Assembly: GCF_009455635.1 (NCBI RefSeq)
Contig: NZ_QPER01000002.1
Span: 2,108,001 to 2,172,000 of the forward strand
Direction of reading: 5' to 3'
Length of the DNA: 64,000 bases
From: Paraburkholderia agricolaris
GTDB lineage: Bacteria > Pseudomonadota > Gammaproteobacteria > Burkholderiales > Burkholderiaceae
Shown piece after piece: positions 17,037-25,972 of the stretch. The notes under the pieces were generated by a model. It made no database searches. It had not been told where the DNA came from and saw nothing but the letters and a program-made list of their open reading frames with translations. The position numbers were made by a program, and so were the translations under genes. How positions within the stretch are numbered: the stretch's first letter is position 1; each line of letters opens with the position of its first letter.

Positions 17037-17097
17037 CCCGCCGGAGCCACTCGCGCGCCTAATCTGCCCCTATCCCTCACCCACCCAGAGCAGACTC

Positions 17098-17730
17098 ATG
17101 AAGATCGTTTCCGCCAATGCGATTCGCGCCGTCGTCGCCCCCGCGCTCGTTGCTGTCTCGCTGTTTGCCGCAGGATCCGCCGCACAAGCCCAAAGTTCCA
17201 TGCCCACGGGCGTACGTGGCACCGTGACCGCGCTTTCGGGCGACCTGCTCAAAGTCCACACGCGCGACGGTAAAGACGTCGATGTGAAACTTGCGAAGGA
17301 CACGCCGATTCGTGGCGTTACGCTCGCCAATGTGAACGACATCAAGCCGGACAGCTATGTCGGCACCGCCGCGATTCCGCAGCCCGACGGCACGTTGAAA
17401 GCGCTGGAAGTGCACGTCTTCCCGGCCAGCATGCGTGGCTCCGGCGAAGGTCATCGCCCGTGGGATCTCGGCTCGAACAGCACGATGACCAACGGCACGG
17501 TGGGCTCGCTCGTGGTCAGCAACGGCCGCACCATCACGGTCAAGTACAAGGACGGCGAAAAGAAAATCGTGATTCCGCAAGATGTGCCCATCGTCGCGCT
17601 CGAACCGGGTGACCGCTCGCTGCTGGTGCCGGGCGCGAAGGTCGTACTGTTCGCCCACAAGGAAGCCGACGGTTCGATGGCGGCGAATTTCATCTCCGCC
17701 GGCGAGCACGGTGTCACGCCGCCGATGTGA
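17098..17730 (+). CDS. Periplasmic protein with two DUF5666-like beta repeats
   Basis: The 210-residue protein has a clear Sec signal peptide (hydrophobic stretch AVVAPALVAVSLFAAGSAAQAQ, cleavage near residue 32). The mature part contains two similar OB-like units, VRGTVTALSGDLLKVHTRDG (about 39-58) and the later NGTVGSLVVSNGRTITVKYKDG (about 132-153), each followed by a KDVDVKL- or KKIVIPQ-type strand. This pattern resembles DUF5666 domains. No catalytic residues are apparent. It is the first gene after a candidate response-regulator site and precedes the cytochrome b and molybdoprotein genes, so it may assist or sense alongside that redox pair. Confidence 0.7.
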   Translation: MKIVSANAIRAVVAPALVAVSLFAAGSAAQAQSSMPTGVRGTVTALSGDLLKVHTRDGKDVDVKLAKDTPIRGVTLANVNDIKPDSYVGTAAIPQPDGTLKALEVHVFPASMRGSGEGHRPWDLGSNSTMTNGTVGSLVVSNGRTITVKYKDGEKKIVIPQDVPIVALEPGDRSLLVPGAKVVLFAHKEADGSMAANFISAGEHGVTPPM

Positions 17731-17839
17731 TCTGATGTAAGGCGGCGCGTTTCAACCGCGCGCTTTCCCGGCCATCCGGACAGCCGCGTGCCTCAACGAC
17801 GCGGCTTGCAGATTTCTGCCTGTTTCATCACCGCTCACC

Positions 17840-18468
17840 ATGCCTAAACCGCCAGCACGCTTTATCGTCCACCCACTCGTCGTACGAATCACGCACTGGA
17901 TCAACGCCTTTGCGATGGTGTGCATGGTGATGAGCGGCTGGGCGATCTATAACGCGTCGCCCTTCTTTCCGTTCAGATTTCCGGTGTGGGCCACCGTCGG
18001 CGGCTGGCTGGGCGGCTCGATTGCCTGGCATTTCGCGGCGATGTGGCTGCTGTGCGCGAACGGCCTGCTGTATCTGGCGTATGGCATCGGACGTGGACAT
18101 TTCCGGCGCAAACTGCTGCCCGTCCATCCGCGCGACGTCATTCACGATGCTGCTCTCGCGATGCAGTTCAAACTGCCGCACGACACCGGCAAATACAACG
18201 CGGTGCAGCGCGCGCTCTATCTCTTCGTATTTTTTCTTGGCGTGTTGCTGGTCGCGTCGGGACTCTCGATCTGGAAACCGGTGCAGTTCTCGTGGCTGAC
18301 CGCGCTCTTCGGCGGCTTCGATTTCGCACGTCGCGTGCATTTTGTCGCGATGGCGGGCGTGGTCGGTTTTGTCGTCGTGCATCTAGCGCTGGTGCTGCTG
18401 GTGCCGCGCACGCTACTGCCGATGCTAACGGGCCGCGCCCGTATCACCGCGCACGAAAGGAACGAGGC

Positions 18469-18472
<4 letters not shown>
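17840..18472 (+). CDS. Membrane cytochrome b561-type subunit
   Basis: The 210-residue protein has four to five hydrophobic helices and belongs to the Ni/Fe-hydrogenase-type cytochrome b family (PF01292-like). Candidate haem ligands are His11 and His18 in the first helix (VHPLVVRITHWINA), His43-type residues in WHFAAMW, and the late RRVHFVAM and VVHLALVL histidines. It would pass electrons from the quinone pool to the periplasmic molybdoprotein encoded next, with which it shares a four-base ATGA overlap. This is the same design as MsrQ with MsrP, although the haem protein is from another family. Confidence 0.82.
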
Positions 18473-19242
<770 letters not shown>

Positions 19243-19262
19243 CGCTTGCGGTTGGAGCGCGC

Positions 19263-20261
19263 CTACACCGCGGTCACGTAGCGCGCGGCCGGCTTGGCCA
19301 CGCGGGGTGGCGGCGCATCGTACACCGTGCGCATGCGTTTGACTTCATCGACCGGGCTCAGGCCGAACAGACGCTTGAACTCGCGGCTGAACTGCGACGC
19401 GCTTTCGTAACCGACGCGCGCCGCGGCCGCACCTGCATTCAGCCCATCCTGCACCATCAGCAAACGCGCATGATGCAAACGCGTGGTCTTCACGTACTGC
19501 ATCGGCGAAGTCGCGGTCACCGCCTTGAATTGCGCATGAAAAACGGCGAGGCTCATCCCCGCCTCTGAGGCCAGCGTATCGACGTCGAGTTGCCCATGGT
19601 AGTCGGCATGAATCCGCCGTAACGCCTTGGCAATGCGGCCGAAATGATTTTGATGCGTGAGGGCCGCGCGAATCGCGTCGCCCTGCTCACCTGTCAACAC
19701 GCGATAGCAAATTTCGCGGACCACCCCTGGCGCGAGAATGCGCGCGTCGAGCGGCGAGGCCAACGCGTCCATCAAACGCTGCACGGCGTTGCTCAAGGCC
19801 GGATCGAGCGGCGTCGAATAGATGCCGAGCGGCTCGTTCTGCGCGGTGCCCTGCGTTTCATTCAACGCCATCAGCAACTCAGCCACCATGCTCAGATCGA
19901 CGCGCACCGAGATGCCGAGGAACGGCTTGTCCGGGCTCGCCTCGGTTTCGCATTCGAACGGCAGCGGTACCGACAGCACCAGGTACTGCTGCGCGTCGTA
20001 CTGGAATACCTGATCGCCGAGATAACCGCGCTTGCGCCCCTGGCAGACGATCACGATGCTCGGCTCGTACATCACCGGCATACGCGGCATCGGCCTGTTG
20101 GCGCGCATCAGATTGACCCCTTCGAAGCTCGAGCGCGTGATGCCCGGATTCGGTGCGAGCTTGTCGAACAATTCGACCAGGCGTTGCTGCGCGGGATCGG
20201 CGAGGCTATCGAGGACCGGGCCATGATCGGCCGGTGCGGGTTCGACGAAGCGGGTTGACAT
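19263..20261 (-). CDS. AraC-family transcriptional regulator (AraC_N/YqhC-like)
   Basis: The 332-residue protein has an N-terminal cupin-like AraC_N domain (MYEPSIVIVCQGRKRGYLGD, about residues 63-82) and a C-terminal pair of helix-turn-helix motifs. The second motif is AAARVGYESASQFSREFKRLFGLSP near residue 280. The N-terminal domain type is that of YqhC, which senses aldehydes and controls a divergent alcohol/aldehyde reductase gene. Here it is divergent from a zinc alcohol dehydrogenase gene, the same arrangement. I start at the ATG at 20261 (MSTRFVEPAP); the longer frame to 20354 has no ribosome binding site. Confidence 0.88.
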   Translation of the reverse strand: MSTRFVEPAPADHGPVLDSLADPAQQRLVELFDKLAPNPGITRSSFEGVNLMRANRPMPRMPVMYEPSIVIVCQGRKRGYLGDQVFQYDAQQYLVLSVPLPFECETEASPDKPFLGISVRVDLSMVAELLMALNETQGTAQNEPLGIYSTPLDPALSNAVQRLMDALASPLDARILAPGVVREICYRVLTGEQGDAIRAALTHQNHFGRIAKALRRIHADYHGQLDVDTLASEAGMSLAVFHAQFKAVTATSPMQYVKTTRLHHARLLMVQDGLNAGAAAARVGYESASQFSREFKRLFGLSPVDEVKRMRTVYDAPPPRVAKPAARYVTAV

Positions 20262-20581
20262 GACGATATAGTGACGAGCAAGAGAATAATGCTTGAAATT
20301 TAGCACCAAACGACCTACTGCGCTCGTCATCAGGAGTTTTAGGCAAACCTTCAAGACATTCAGGTATTCCCCGGCTCGCTCCCGGCTTCTACTATGGGAA
20401 CCCTACCGGATCATCTATTTCCGCGCTGCGCCGGGCGCGGTTGTCCGTTCACTGCTTTCGTGAATATGTCAGCCACCGCCTGCGCCGTGATCCTGGTTCA
20501 TTACAAGGTTTGGCCGTATCGGCGACGCGCGTCGCCCATCGCCGGCGCCTTGCGACATCACCCTCTTTGCTGGAGTTACCC
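20262..20581. other. Divergent promoter region, AraC regulator / alcohol dehydrogenase
   Basis: The 320-base region between the divergent regulator and dehydrogenase genes is the expected binding region for the AraC protein. The part near the regulator (20270-20350) is AT-richer than its surroundings. I do not see a convincing AraC-type direct repeat by eye, and no small gene is supported. Confidence 0.4.
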
Positions 20582-21634
20582 ATGAGCACGACTTATGCCT
20601 ATGCAGCGACCGACGCTACCGCGCCGCTCGCCCCGTTCGAAATCCAGCGCCGCGAACTGCGCGCCCATGACGTGCAGATGGAAGTCCTGTTTTGCGGTGT
20701 GTGCCATTCCGACTTGCATCAGGCACGCAACGAATGGAAGAACACGGTGTTCCCGGTGGTACCCGGCCATGAGATTGTCGGCCGCGTGACGGCGGTGGGT
20801 CCGGGCGTGACCAAATACAAGGCGGGCGATCTGGTGGGCGTGGGCTGCCTGGTCGATTCGTGCCGCACTTGCGCGAGTTGCGAAGAAAATCTCGAACAGT
20901 ATTGCGAAAACGGTTTTGTCGGCACGTATAACGGTGTGGACCGGGTTGACGGTCAGATTACCTACGGCGGTTATTCGACGCAACTGGTGGTGGATGAGGC
21001 ATTCACGCTACGAGTGCCGGAGAATCTCGACCCGGCGGGCGTGGCGCCTTTGTTGTGCGCGGGTATCACGACGTATTCGCCGCTGCGCACCTGGGGTGCC
21101 GGTCCTGGCAAGAAGGTCGGGATCGTCGGTCTTGGCGGTCTGGGTCACATGGGCGTGAAGTTGGCCCGTGCGATGGGCGCGCATGTGGTGCTGTTTACGA
21201 CGTCGCCGTCGAAGATCGAAGATGCCAGGCGGCTTGGTGCGCATGAGGTTGTCATCTCGAAGAATGCTGACGAGATGGGCGCGCATGTCAATAGCTTCGA
21301 TTTCATTCTGAATACGGTTGCTGCGCAGCATGATTTGAATCCGTTTTTGAATCTGCTCAAGCGCGATGGGACGATGACGCTGGTTGGGGCGCCCGAGCAC
21401 GATCATCCGTCGCCGCAGGTGTTCAATCTGATTTTCAAGCGTCGCCGCCTGGCTGGTTCGCTGATTGGCGGGATTGCTGAGACGCAGGAAATGCTGGATT
21501 TCTGTGGCGAGCATGGGATTACTTCGGATATTGAGGTGATTCCTATGCAGGGGATTAATGAGGCTTATGAACGGATGCTTAAGAGTGATGTTAAGTATCG
21601 GTTTGTGGTTGATCTGGATTCCTTACGGAAGTGA
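20582..21634 (+). CDS. Zinc-dependent NAD(P) alcohol/aldehyde dehydrogenase (YahK/cinnamyl-type)
   Basis: The 350-residue cytoplasmic enzyme is of the medium-chain zinc alcohol dehydrogenase family. The catalytic zinc ligands are in GVCHSDLH (near residue 39) and PGHEIVGRV (near 61). The structural zinc is bound by the four Cys of CLVDSCRTCASCEENLEQYC (about 91-110). The nucleotide fold has GIVGLGGLGHMGVKLAR near 180. The subfamily reduces a range of aldehydes with NADPH. The ATG follows TGGAG. Oddly, the last third of the gene is C-poor and G/T-rich, with many T- or G-ending codons unlike the first third; this trend continues into the adjoining repeat element. Confidence 0.92.
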   Translation: MSTTYAYAATDATAPLAPFEIQRRELRAHDVQMEVLFCGVCHSDLHQARNEWKNTVFPVVPGHEIVGRVTAVGPGVTKYKAGDLVGVGCLVDSCRTCASCEENLEQYCENGFVGTYNGVDRVDGQITYGGYSTQLVVDEAFTLRVPENLDPAGVAPLLCAGITTYSPLRTWGAGPGKKVGIVGLGGLGHMGVKLARAMGAHVVLFTTSPSKIEDARRLGAHEVVISKNADEMGAHVNSFDFILNTVAAQHDLNPFLNLLKRDGTMTLVGAPEHDHPSPQVFNLIFKRRRLAGSLIGGIAETQEMLDFCGEHGITSDIEVIPMQGINEAYERMLKSDVKYRFVVDLDSLRK

Positions 21635-21742
21635 TTTTTTTGGTTTTTGCCTGGTTGGCGGTTTTTTTTGTTGATCTGGGTTTTCTTGGCCTTTCCTTGA
21701 TTTGTTAGTGGTCTATTAGCGTTGCCCCTGTGCGGGGCGGCA

Positions 21743-21777
21743 CCTACTTTTCTTTGCCTGCCGCAAAGAAAAGTAGG
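21743..21777. repeat. Perfect 15-bp hairpin, left arm core
   Basis: CCTACTTTTCTTTGC at 21743-21757 is followed by a 5-base loop and its exact reverse complement at 21763-21777. A second hairpin, GCCCC-TGTGC-GGGGC, lies just before it at 21724-21738. These are the most conserved parts of the element. They could act as a transcription terminator for the alcohol dehydrogenase gene. Confidence 0.85.
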
Positions 21778-22389
21778 CAAAAGAAAGCGGCTTAAACCGC
21801 TAGCTCATAAGCGGGTCCCCCGCACAGCCGCGGTAGTGGTGCATCTGGAATCTGTCGCCTCGCACACTCCGCGTTAGCGACAAGGCAGTCATACCTCCCG
21901 CCCCGCACTACGTGCTCGCCGGAAGGGACCATCTGCAAACCCGCGGGTGTTCGCCCGGCGCGGTGGGAGGCGTTGGTCTCGTCTCCGCGAGTGCCGGCAG
22001 AGCCAGCGCTTCGAAGCACCTGCGAGGCGAAATATAACTACTAACTAGTGACGCGATAAGCGCGACCGGCGCTGAAAACGACAATCAACCCTTTGACGCC
22101 CTTGAAAATCAAATACCGCAGGCGGTTCGGAGAACTGCCGAAACACTGAGTACGACATGCAGTTCGTGGAGTGCCGCAGTATGACTTGCCACCCGCACGT
22201 TGCGAAGTACCTGGACACAAAACCATCGGATGCCTTATGAACCAGGCGTCGGCGCGCGCAGCGCCGCCGGAGGTATGACGGCCTTGTCACTGAGGCGAAA
22301 TGTGAGAGAACACAGATTCCAGATGCACCACTACCGTGGCTGTGCGGGGGACCCGCTTATGAGCTAGCGGTGTGAGCCGCTTTCTTTTG

Positions 22390-22424
22390 CCTACTTTTCT
22401 TTGCGGCAGGCAAAGAAAAGTAGG
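22390..22424. repeat. Perfect 15-bp hairpin, right arm core
   Basis: The same 15-base stem as in the left arm is found at 22390-22404 and 22410-22424, with the complementary 5-base loop, so the whole arm is inverted. It precedes the LysR gene by about 130 bases and is not in a position to terminate a plus-strand gene. Confidence 0.85.
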
Positions 22425-22553
22425 TGCCGCCCCGCACAGGGGCAACGCTAATAGACCACTAACACAGCAAGGAAAGGCCAAAGACCCAGACCAACAACAA
22501 AACCGCCGAGCAGGCCAAAACCCAACTCTTAACACCAACGTGGAGTCCAAATC

Positions 22554-23510
22554 GTGATCGACAGAATAACGGCAATGCGGACATTCATCCGAATCGTGGA
22601 CACAAACAGCTTCACCCGCGCAGCGGAATCCCTCAACATCCCCCGCGCGACAGCGACAACGATCGTCCAGAACCTGGAGGCCTTACTGGGCACCGCCCTA
22701 TTAACACGCACAACACGCCGTCTGAGCATCACACCAGAAGGCGCAGCCTACTATGAACGCTGTGCGCAAATCCTCGCCGACATCGACGAAATGGAAGCCA
22801 GCCTCCGTCACTCGACGGATAACCTGACCGGCCGCCTGCGCATTGAAATACCCGGCGCGGTAGCGAGCGCCATCGTCCTGCCGGCACTGGACGACTTCCA
22901 CACCCGCTACCCGAATCTCGACCTGGCGATCGGCATCAGCAACCGGACAGTCGACCTGATCTCGGAAGCCATCGACTGCAGTATCCAGCTAGGCGAATTG
23001 CCGGATTCAAACCTGGTCGCGCGGCAGTTAGGCACGCTCGAGCACGTGACATGCGCCAGCCCGGCATATCTGGCCCGCCACGGCACGCCTTTCGACCTGG
23101 ACGACTTGCGCGGACACGCTGCCGTCAACTGCATGTCGCCGCACAACGGCCGCGAAGTCGACTTCGATTTCGAAGTGGACGGCGAAGCGCAAAACGTCAA
23201 GGTCAGAGGCTTCGTCAAAGTGAGCGACGAGCAGGCGTACCTCACCTGCGGATTGCAAGGCCTCGGTCTGATCCAGCCCGCGCGAATCGCCGCGCAACCC
23301 TACCTCGACTCGGGACTGCTGCGCGAAGTGCTGCCGCAATGGAAACCCGTGCCGATGCCGGTCTCGGTCGCGTATGTGAAGAATCGCCGGGTGTCGCCCC
23401 GCGTGCGAGCCTTCGTCGACTGGCTCGCAGAGCTGTTCGAGCAAACCGAACACGTCGATCAGGACCTGTCGCGCGTTCGCCAACTGTTGCGCGGCCTGCA
23501 CCCCGCCTGA
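22554..23510 (+). CDS. LysR-family transcriptional regulator
   Basis: The 318-residue protein has the LysR winged helix at residues 1-60 (SFTRAAESLNIPRATATTIVQNLEALLGTALLTRTTR region) and a periplasmic-binding-protein-like effector domain from about residue 90. It is of the CrgA/DsdC-like group common in Burkholderia. The start is GTG at 22554, with GTGGAG eight bases upstream. Its first 250 bases are strongly A/C-rich and T-poor, the mirror image of the end of the alcohol dehydrogenase gene across the repeat element. The target is unknown; the nucleoside hydrolase gene downstream is convergent. The stop codon forms the loop of a hairpin. Confidence 0.9.
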   Translation: MIDRITAMRTFIRIVDTNSFTRAAESLNIPRATATTIVQNLEALLGTALLTRTTRRLSITPEGAAYYERCAQILADIDEMEASLRHSTDNLTGRLRIEIPGAVASAIVLPALDDFHTRYPNLDLAIGISNRTVDLISEAIDCSIQLGELPDSNLVARQLGTLEHVTCASPAYLARHGTPFDLDDLRGHAAVNCMSPHNGREVDFDFEVDGEAQNVKVRGFVKVSDEQAYLTCGLQGLGLIQPARIAAQPYLDSGLLREVLPQWKPVPMPVSVAYVKNRRVSPRVRAFVDWLAELFEQTEHVDQDLSRVRQLLRGLHPA

Positions 23511-23519
23511 GGCGGGTTT
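23502..23519. terminator. Hairpin overlapping the LysR stop codon
   Basis: CCCGCC at 23502-23507 pairs with GGCGGG at 23511-23516; the TGA stop codon is the three-base loop and TTT follows. It lies between two convergent genes and can serve as a compact terminator. Confidence 0.6.
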
Positions 23520-23547
23520 CACGCAGGCGCGCAACACACAGCAAGCG

Positions 23548-24693
23548 TTAGTTCGGCAGCGTGACCGGCACCGGACGTGTCAGCAGGTCAACGTAAAAAT
23601 TGAAAAAACTCGGGTTATCGAAGCGTTTGACGATCGTCATCTTCTGCAAACCCGCCGGCGGTGAACTGGTGTAACCCGTCGACTTGCCGTCATTGGCGCC
23701 GAAGCTCGTATCCACGTCCACCCATTCGTCCACCGTCTGCGTGGCAAACGACGGATGCATCAGATACGCGAGCGTCAACGTATCCCAGATGTTCGTGGTG
23801 TAGTTCGGATTCGTTTCGAAGCCGTTCTTGCCGTCGAAACCATAGCCGTTCAGCGTCTTGAACAGTTGCGTAATGATGGTCTGCTTCGTCGGATCGTGCG
23901 CGACGCGGTCGTACAACGCCTTGTCCATCTTCACGGTATCGGTCACGTCGAGCGGAATCACTACCTGTTTGATCGGCAGGCGCAGCACGGTCTTCGCCGC
24001 CTCCGGATCGAACCACCAGTTGAATTCGGCTGTCGGCGTGGTGTTGCCAGGCACATCGATCGCACCGCCCATGTAAATGATCTGCTTGATCAACGGAACG
24101 ATCTCGGGATGCTGACGCGTGGCGAGCGCAATGTTCGTCAGCGGGCCGATCGCCAGAATCGTCACCTCGCCCGGATACTGCTTCACCGAATCGACGATGA
24201 AATCCACCGCGCTCCTGCTCTGCACCTTCGTATGCGTGGCGAAGCCGTCCGGCGGCGCGATCAGGTCGCTGTCCGATTTCGGTTCGGGCGTATTCCACGC
24301 GCCGAGATAACCGTCGCCGCCGGGGAATTGCTTCTGCTCGGCCTGGATCGTGGCGAAATCGTGCGACAACGCGTAATTGGCGCCCGCATAGACGCCAATC
24401 TGATTTTCAACGCCAAGGCGTTCAACCGATTTCAATGCGTCCGATACGCCCTGCTTCAACCATTGATTACCGGACACCACCGTAATGCCCAATACTTTCA
24501 ACGAGCCTTGCGCCTGCAATTGCGCAGCCATTACGCCTAACTGGCCGTCGTCGCTCAGCGTGTTGTAGTCACTGTCGATAATTACTTTGGGCGGATTCGT
24601 CTGCGCATTGAGATCGCTCCCGCCACACGCCGAAAGTACCGAGACGGCCGCCACACTTGCCACGCATGTCAATGCCACAAAAAGCCTCTTCAC
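23548..24693 (-). CDS. Secreted lipoprotein nucleoside hydrolase
   Basis: The 381-residue protein starts with a lipoprotein signal peptide (lipobox LSAC, Cys23). The mature part is an inosine-uridine-preferring nucleoside hydrolase. The calcium site DSDYNTLSDDGQ lies near residue 40, with ILAIGPLTNIALA near 180, MGGAIDVPGN near 208 and FNWWFDPEAA near 226. It would hydrolyse nucleosides to base and ribose in the periplasm or at the outer membrane. Extra residues in the first Asp motif are typical of the exported subgroup as I remember it. The start is GTG at 24693 with AAGGAG seven bases upstream; the resulting N-terminus MKRLFVAL is ideal for export. It is a single gene. Confidence 0.88.
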   Translation of the reverse strand: MKRLFVALTCVASVAAVSVLSACGGSDLNAQTNPPKVIIDSDYNTLSDDGQLGVMAAQLQAQGSLKVLGITVVSGNQWLKQGVSDALKSVERLGVENQIGVYAGANYALSHDFATIQAEQKQFPGGDGYLGAWNTPEPKSDSDLIAPPDGFATHTKVQSRSAVDFIVDSVKQYPGEVTILAIGPLTNIALATRQHPEIVPLIKQIIYMGGAIDVPGNTTPTAEFNWWFDPEAAKTVLRLPIKQVVIPLDVTDTVKMDKALYDRVAHDPTKQTIITQLFKTLNGYGFDGKNGFETNPNYTTNIWDTLTLAYLMHPSFATQTVDEWVDVDTSFGANDGKSTGYTSSPPAGLQKMTIVKRFDNPSFFNFYVDLLTRPVPVTLPN

Positions 24694-24790
24694 CGATGTC
24701 TCCTTTTATATGCAATCGTAGTGCTCGAATAAGGAGGCTCATCATAGACGTAAACTTAATGAAATAAAATCGTCAGATTTAATGCGTAAT

Positions 24791-25849
24791 TCATGGAATC
24801 AGCTTTCTGCTTCTTAAGTCATCGAAAATGGCGGTAAACATCGCCTCGGTATCGACAAATTCGTGAAAACCGAAACGCCGAGCTTTCGAGCCGTCGCCGA
24901 ACATGTCGTAATCCCACGAAAAAACGAAATCCGCAAAGCGCCATGCAGAAACGTCCTGATAGGGAACCGGCTGCAAGCCGTGCTGGGCCGCCATCCCCGT
25001 CCACAACGAAGCTTTGTCGGCCATGATCGTATCGAGCGACATGGGCAGCGGCGGCGCCACGTCGAGCGCGAAGTAGCGGGCTATCTTCGGCCACATATCG
25101 TTCCAGCGGAACAGGTCGCCATTGTTGATGTTGAACGCCTGATTCGCGGCGCGCGGCTCCGTCGCGGCCCACACCGTTGCGCGCGCAAGCAAACCGGCGT
25201 CGGTCATTTCCAGCAGTTTGTCGTAAGCACCGGGTTTGCCGGGAAAGCGCAAAGGCAAGCCGAGTTCTTTCGACATCGATGCATACACGGCGATCGCCAC
25301 CGCCAGATTCATCGGGTTACCCAATGCAAAACCGCCCACCACGGAAGGGCGGATCGCCGACCAGGTCCAGCGCTTGCCCTGCTGGCGCGAGCTCAGGAGC
25401 GTCTGCTGGTCGAACATGAACTCAGGCGGCATGAAGTGCGCGTCATCTTCGCGCGCGGGGGTCTTGAACGGCCCGAGATGGCCGCCGTAGACCTTGTAGC
25501 CCTGCATCAGGCTCACATGCTGCAAGCCCGCCGCGGCCGGCTCGATGGCGTCGAGCACGTTGACCAGCATCGCCAGATTGGGGGGCACCAGTTCGGCCCA
25601 GGTCGGACGATCCTGATACGCGGCATAGAACACGTGCGTGACGTGATTCAAAGCACCCAGTTTCGATCGGGTGTCGGTCTCATCCAGCAGGTCGGCCGCG
25701 ATGTATTGCACCCGCTCCCTGGCTTCGCCGCCACGGCGCGCGAGGCCAATGACCGTCCAATCGTCAAGCGTGGCGAGATGATCGACCAGATTGCGGCCGA
25801 TCACACCCTGTGCGCCGACCACCAAAGCCACCTTCTTTACTGCGTTCAT
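24791..25849 (-). CDS. PRISE-type short-chain reductase (5-beta-reductase/iridoid-synthase-like)
   Basis: The 352-residue NAD(P)H enzyme has the extended SDR fold: VVGAQGVIGRNLVDHL near residue 9, an aspartate-bearing AADLLDE near 48, and the family segment SLMQGYKVYGGH near 110, whose Lys is the PRISE catalytic Lys. The usual NFYY motif is EFMFDQQTLL here, so the expected catalytic Tyr appears to be replaced by Phe or Met. Members reduce enones or keto groups of steroids, iridoids and small molecules. I chose the ATG at 25849 because GGGAG lies seven bases upstream; ATGs at 25855 and 25870 are alternatives. It is divergent from a LysR gene that probably regulates it. Confidence 0.82.
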   Translation of the reverse strand: MNAVKKVALVVGAQGVIGRNLVDHLATLDDWTVIGLARRGGEARERVQYIAADLLDETDTRSKLGALNHVTHVFYAAYQDRPTWAELVPPNLAMLVNVLDAIEPAAAGLQHVSLMQGYKVYGGHLGPFKTPAREDDAHFMPPEFMFDQQTLLSSRQQGKRWTWSAIRPSVVGGFALGNPMNLAVAIAVYASMSKELGLPLRFPGKPGAYDKLLEMTDAGLLARATVWAATEPRAANQAFNINNGDLFRWNDMWPKIARYFALDVAPPLPMSLDTIMADKASLWTGMAAQHGLQPVPYQDVSAWRFADFVFSWDYDMFGDGSKARRFGFHEFVDTEAMFTAIFDDLRSRKLIP

Positions 25850-25972
25850 GACCATGCTCCCATCGCTCATTTCGTTGCGACGGCCCACGCCGTCCGGTAA
25901 CTGAAAGATATCGGCGCGACAGTGCTTTCGGTAGACTGCCGGATGGCATATCACCTGTGAACTGAACTCACG

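Larger units (their letters stand above)
21642..22523. repeat. Inverted pair of REP-like hairpin elements (0.9 kb)
   Basis: Two near-identical arms of about 255 bases, 21642-21898 and 22269-22523, lie in inverted orientation around a unique-looking centre of about 370 bases. Matching landmarks include the hairpin segment, GCGGGTCCCCCGCACAGCC, GGTGCATCTGGAATCTGT and CAAGGC.GTCATACCTCC. The arms differ by scattered substitutions and diverge at their outer ends. Each arm contains a tandem set of hairpins. I associate the core with a dispersed intergenic repeat of Burkholderia. No transposase is present and no target duplication is obvious. The centre (21899-22268) has only short open frames that I do not consider genes. 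Confidence 0.75.

Noticed and set aside
21899..22268. Short open frames in the centre of the inverted repeat element
   Set aside because: They are 60-80 codons, have no ribosome binding sites or recognisable domains, and overlap hairpin sequence.
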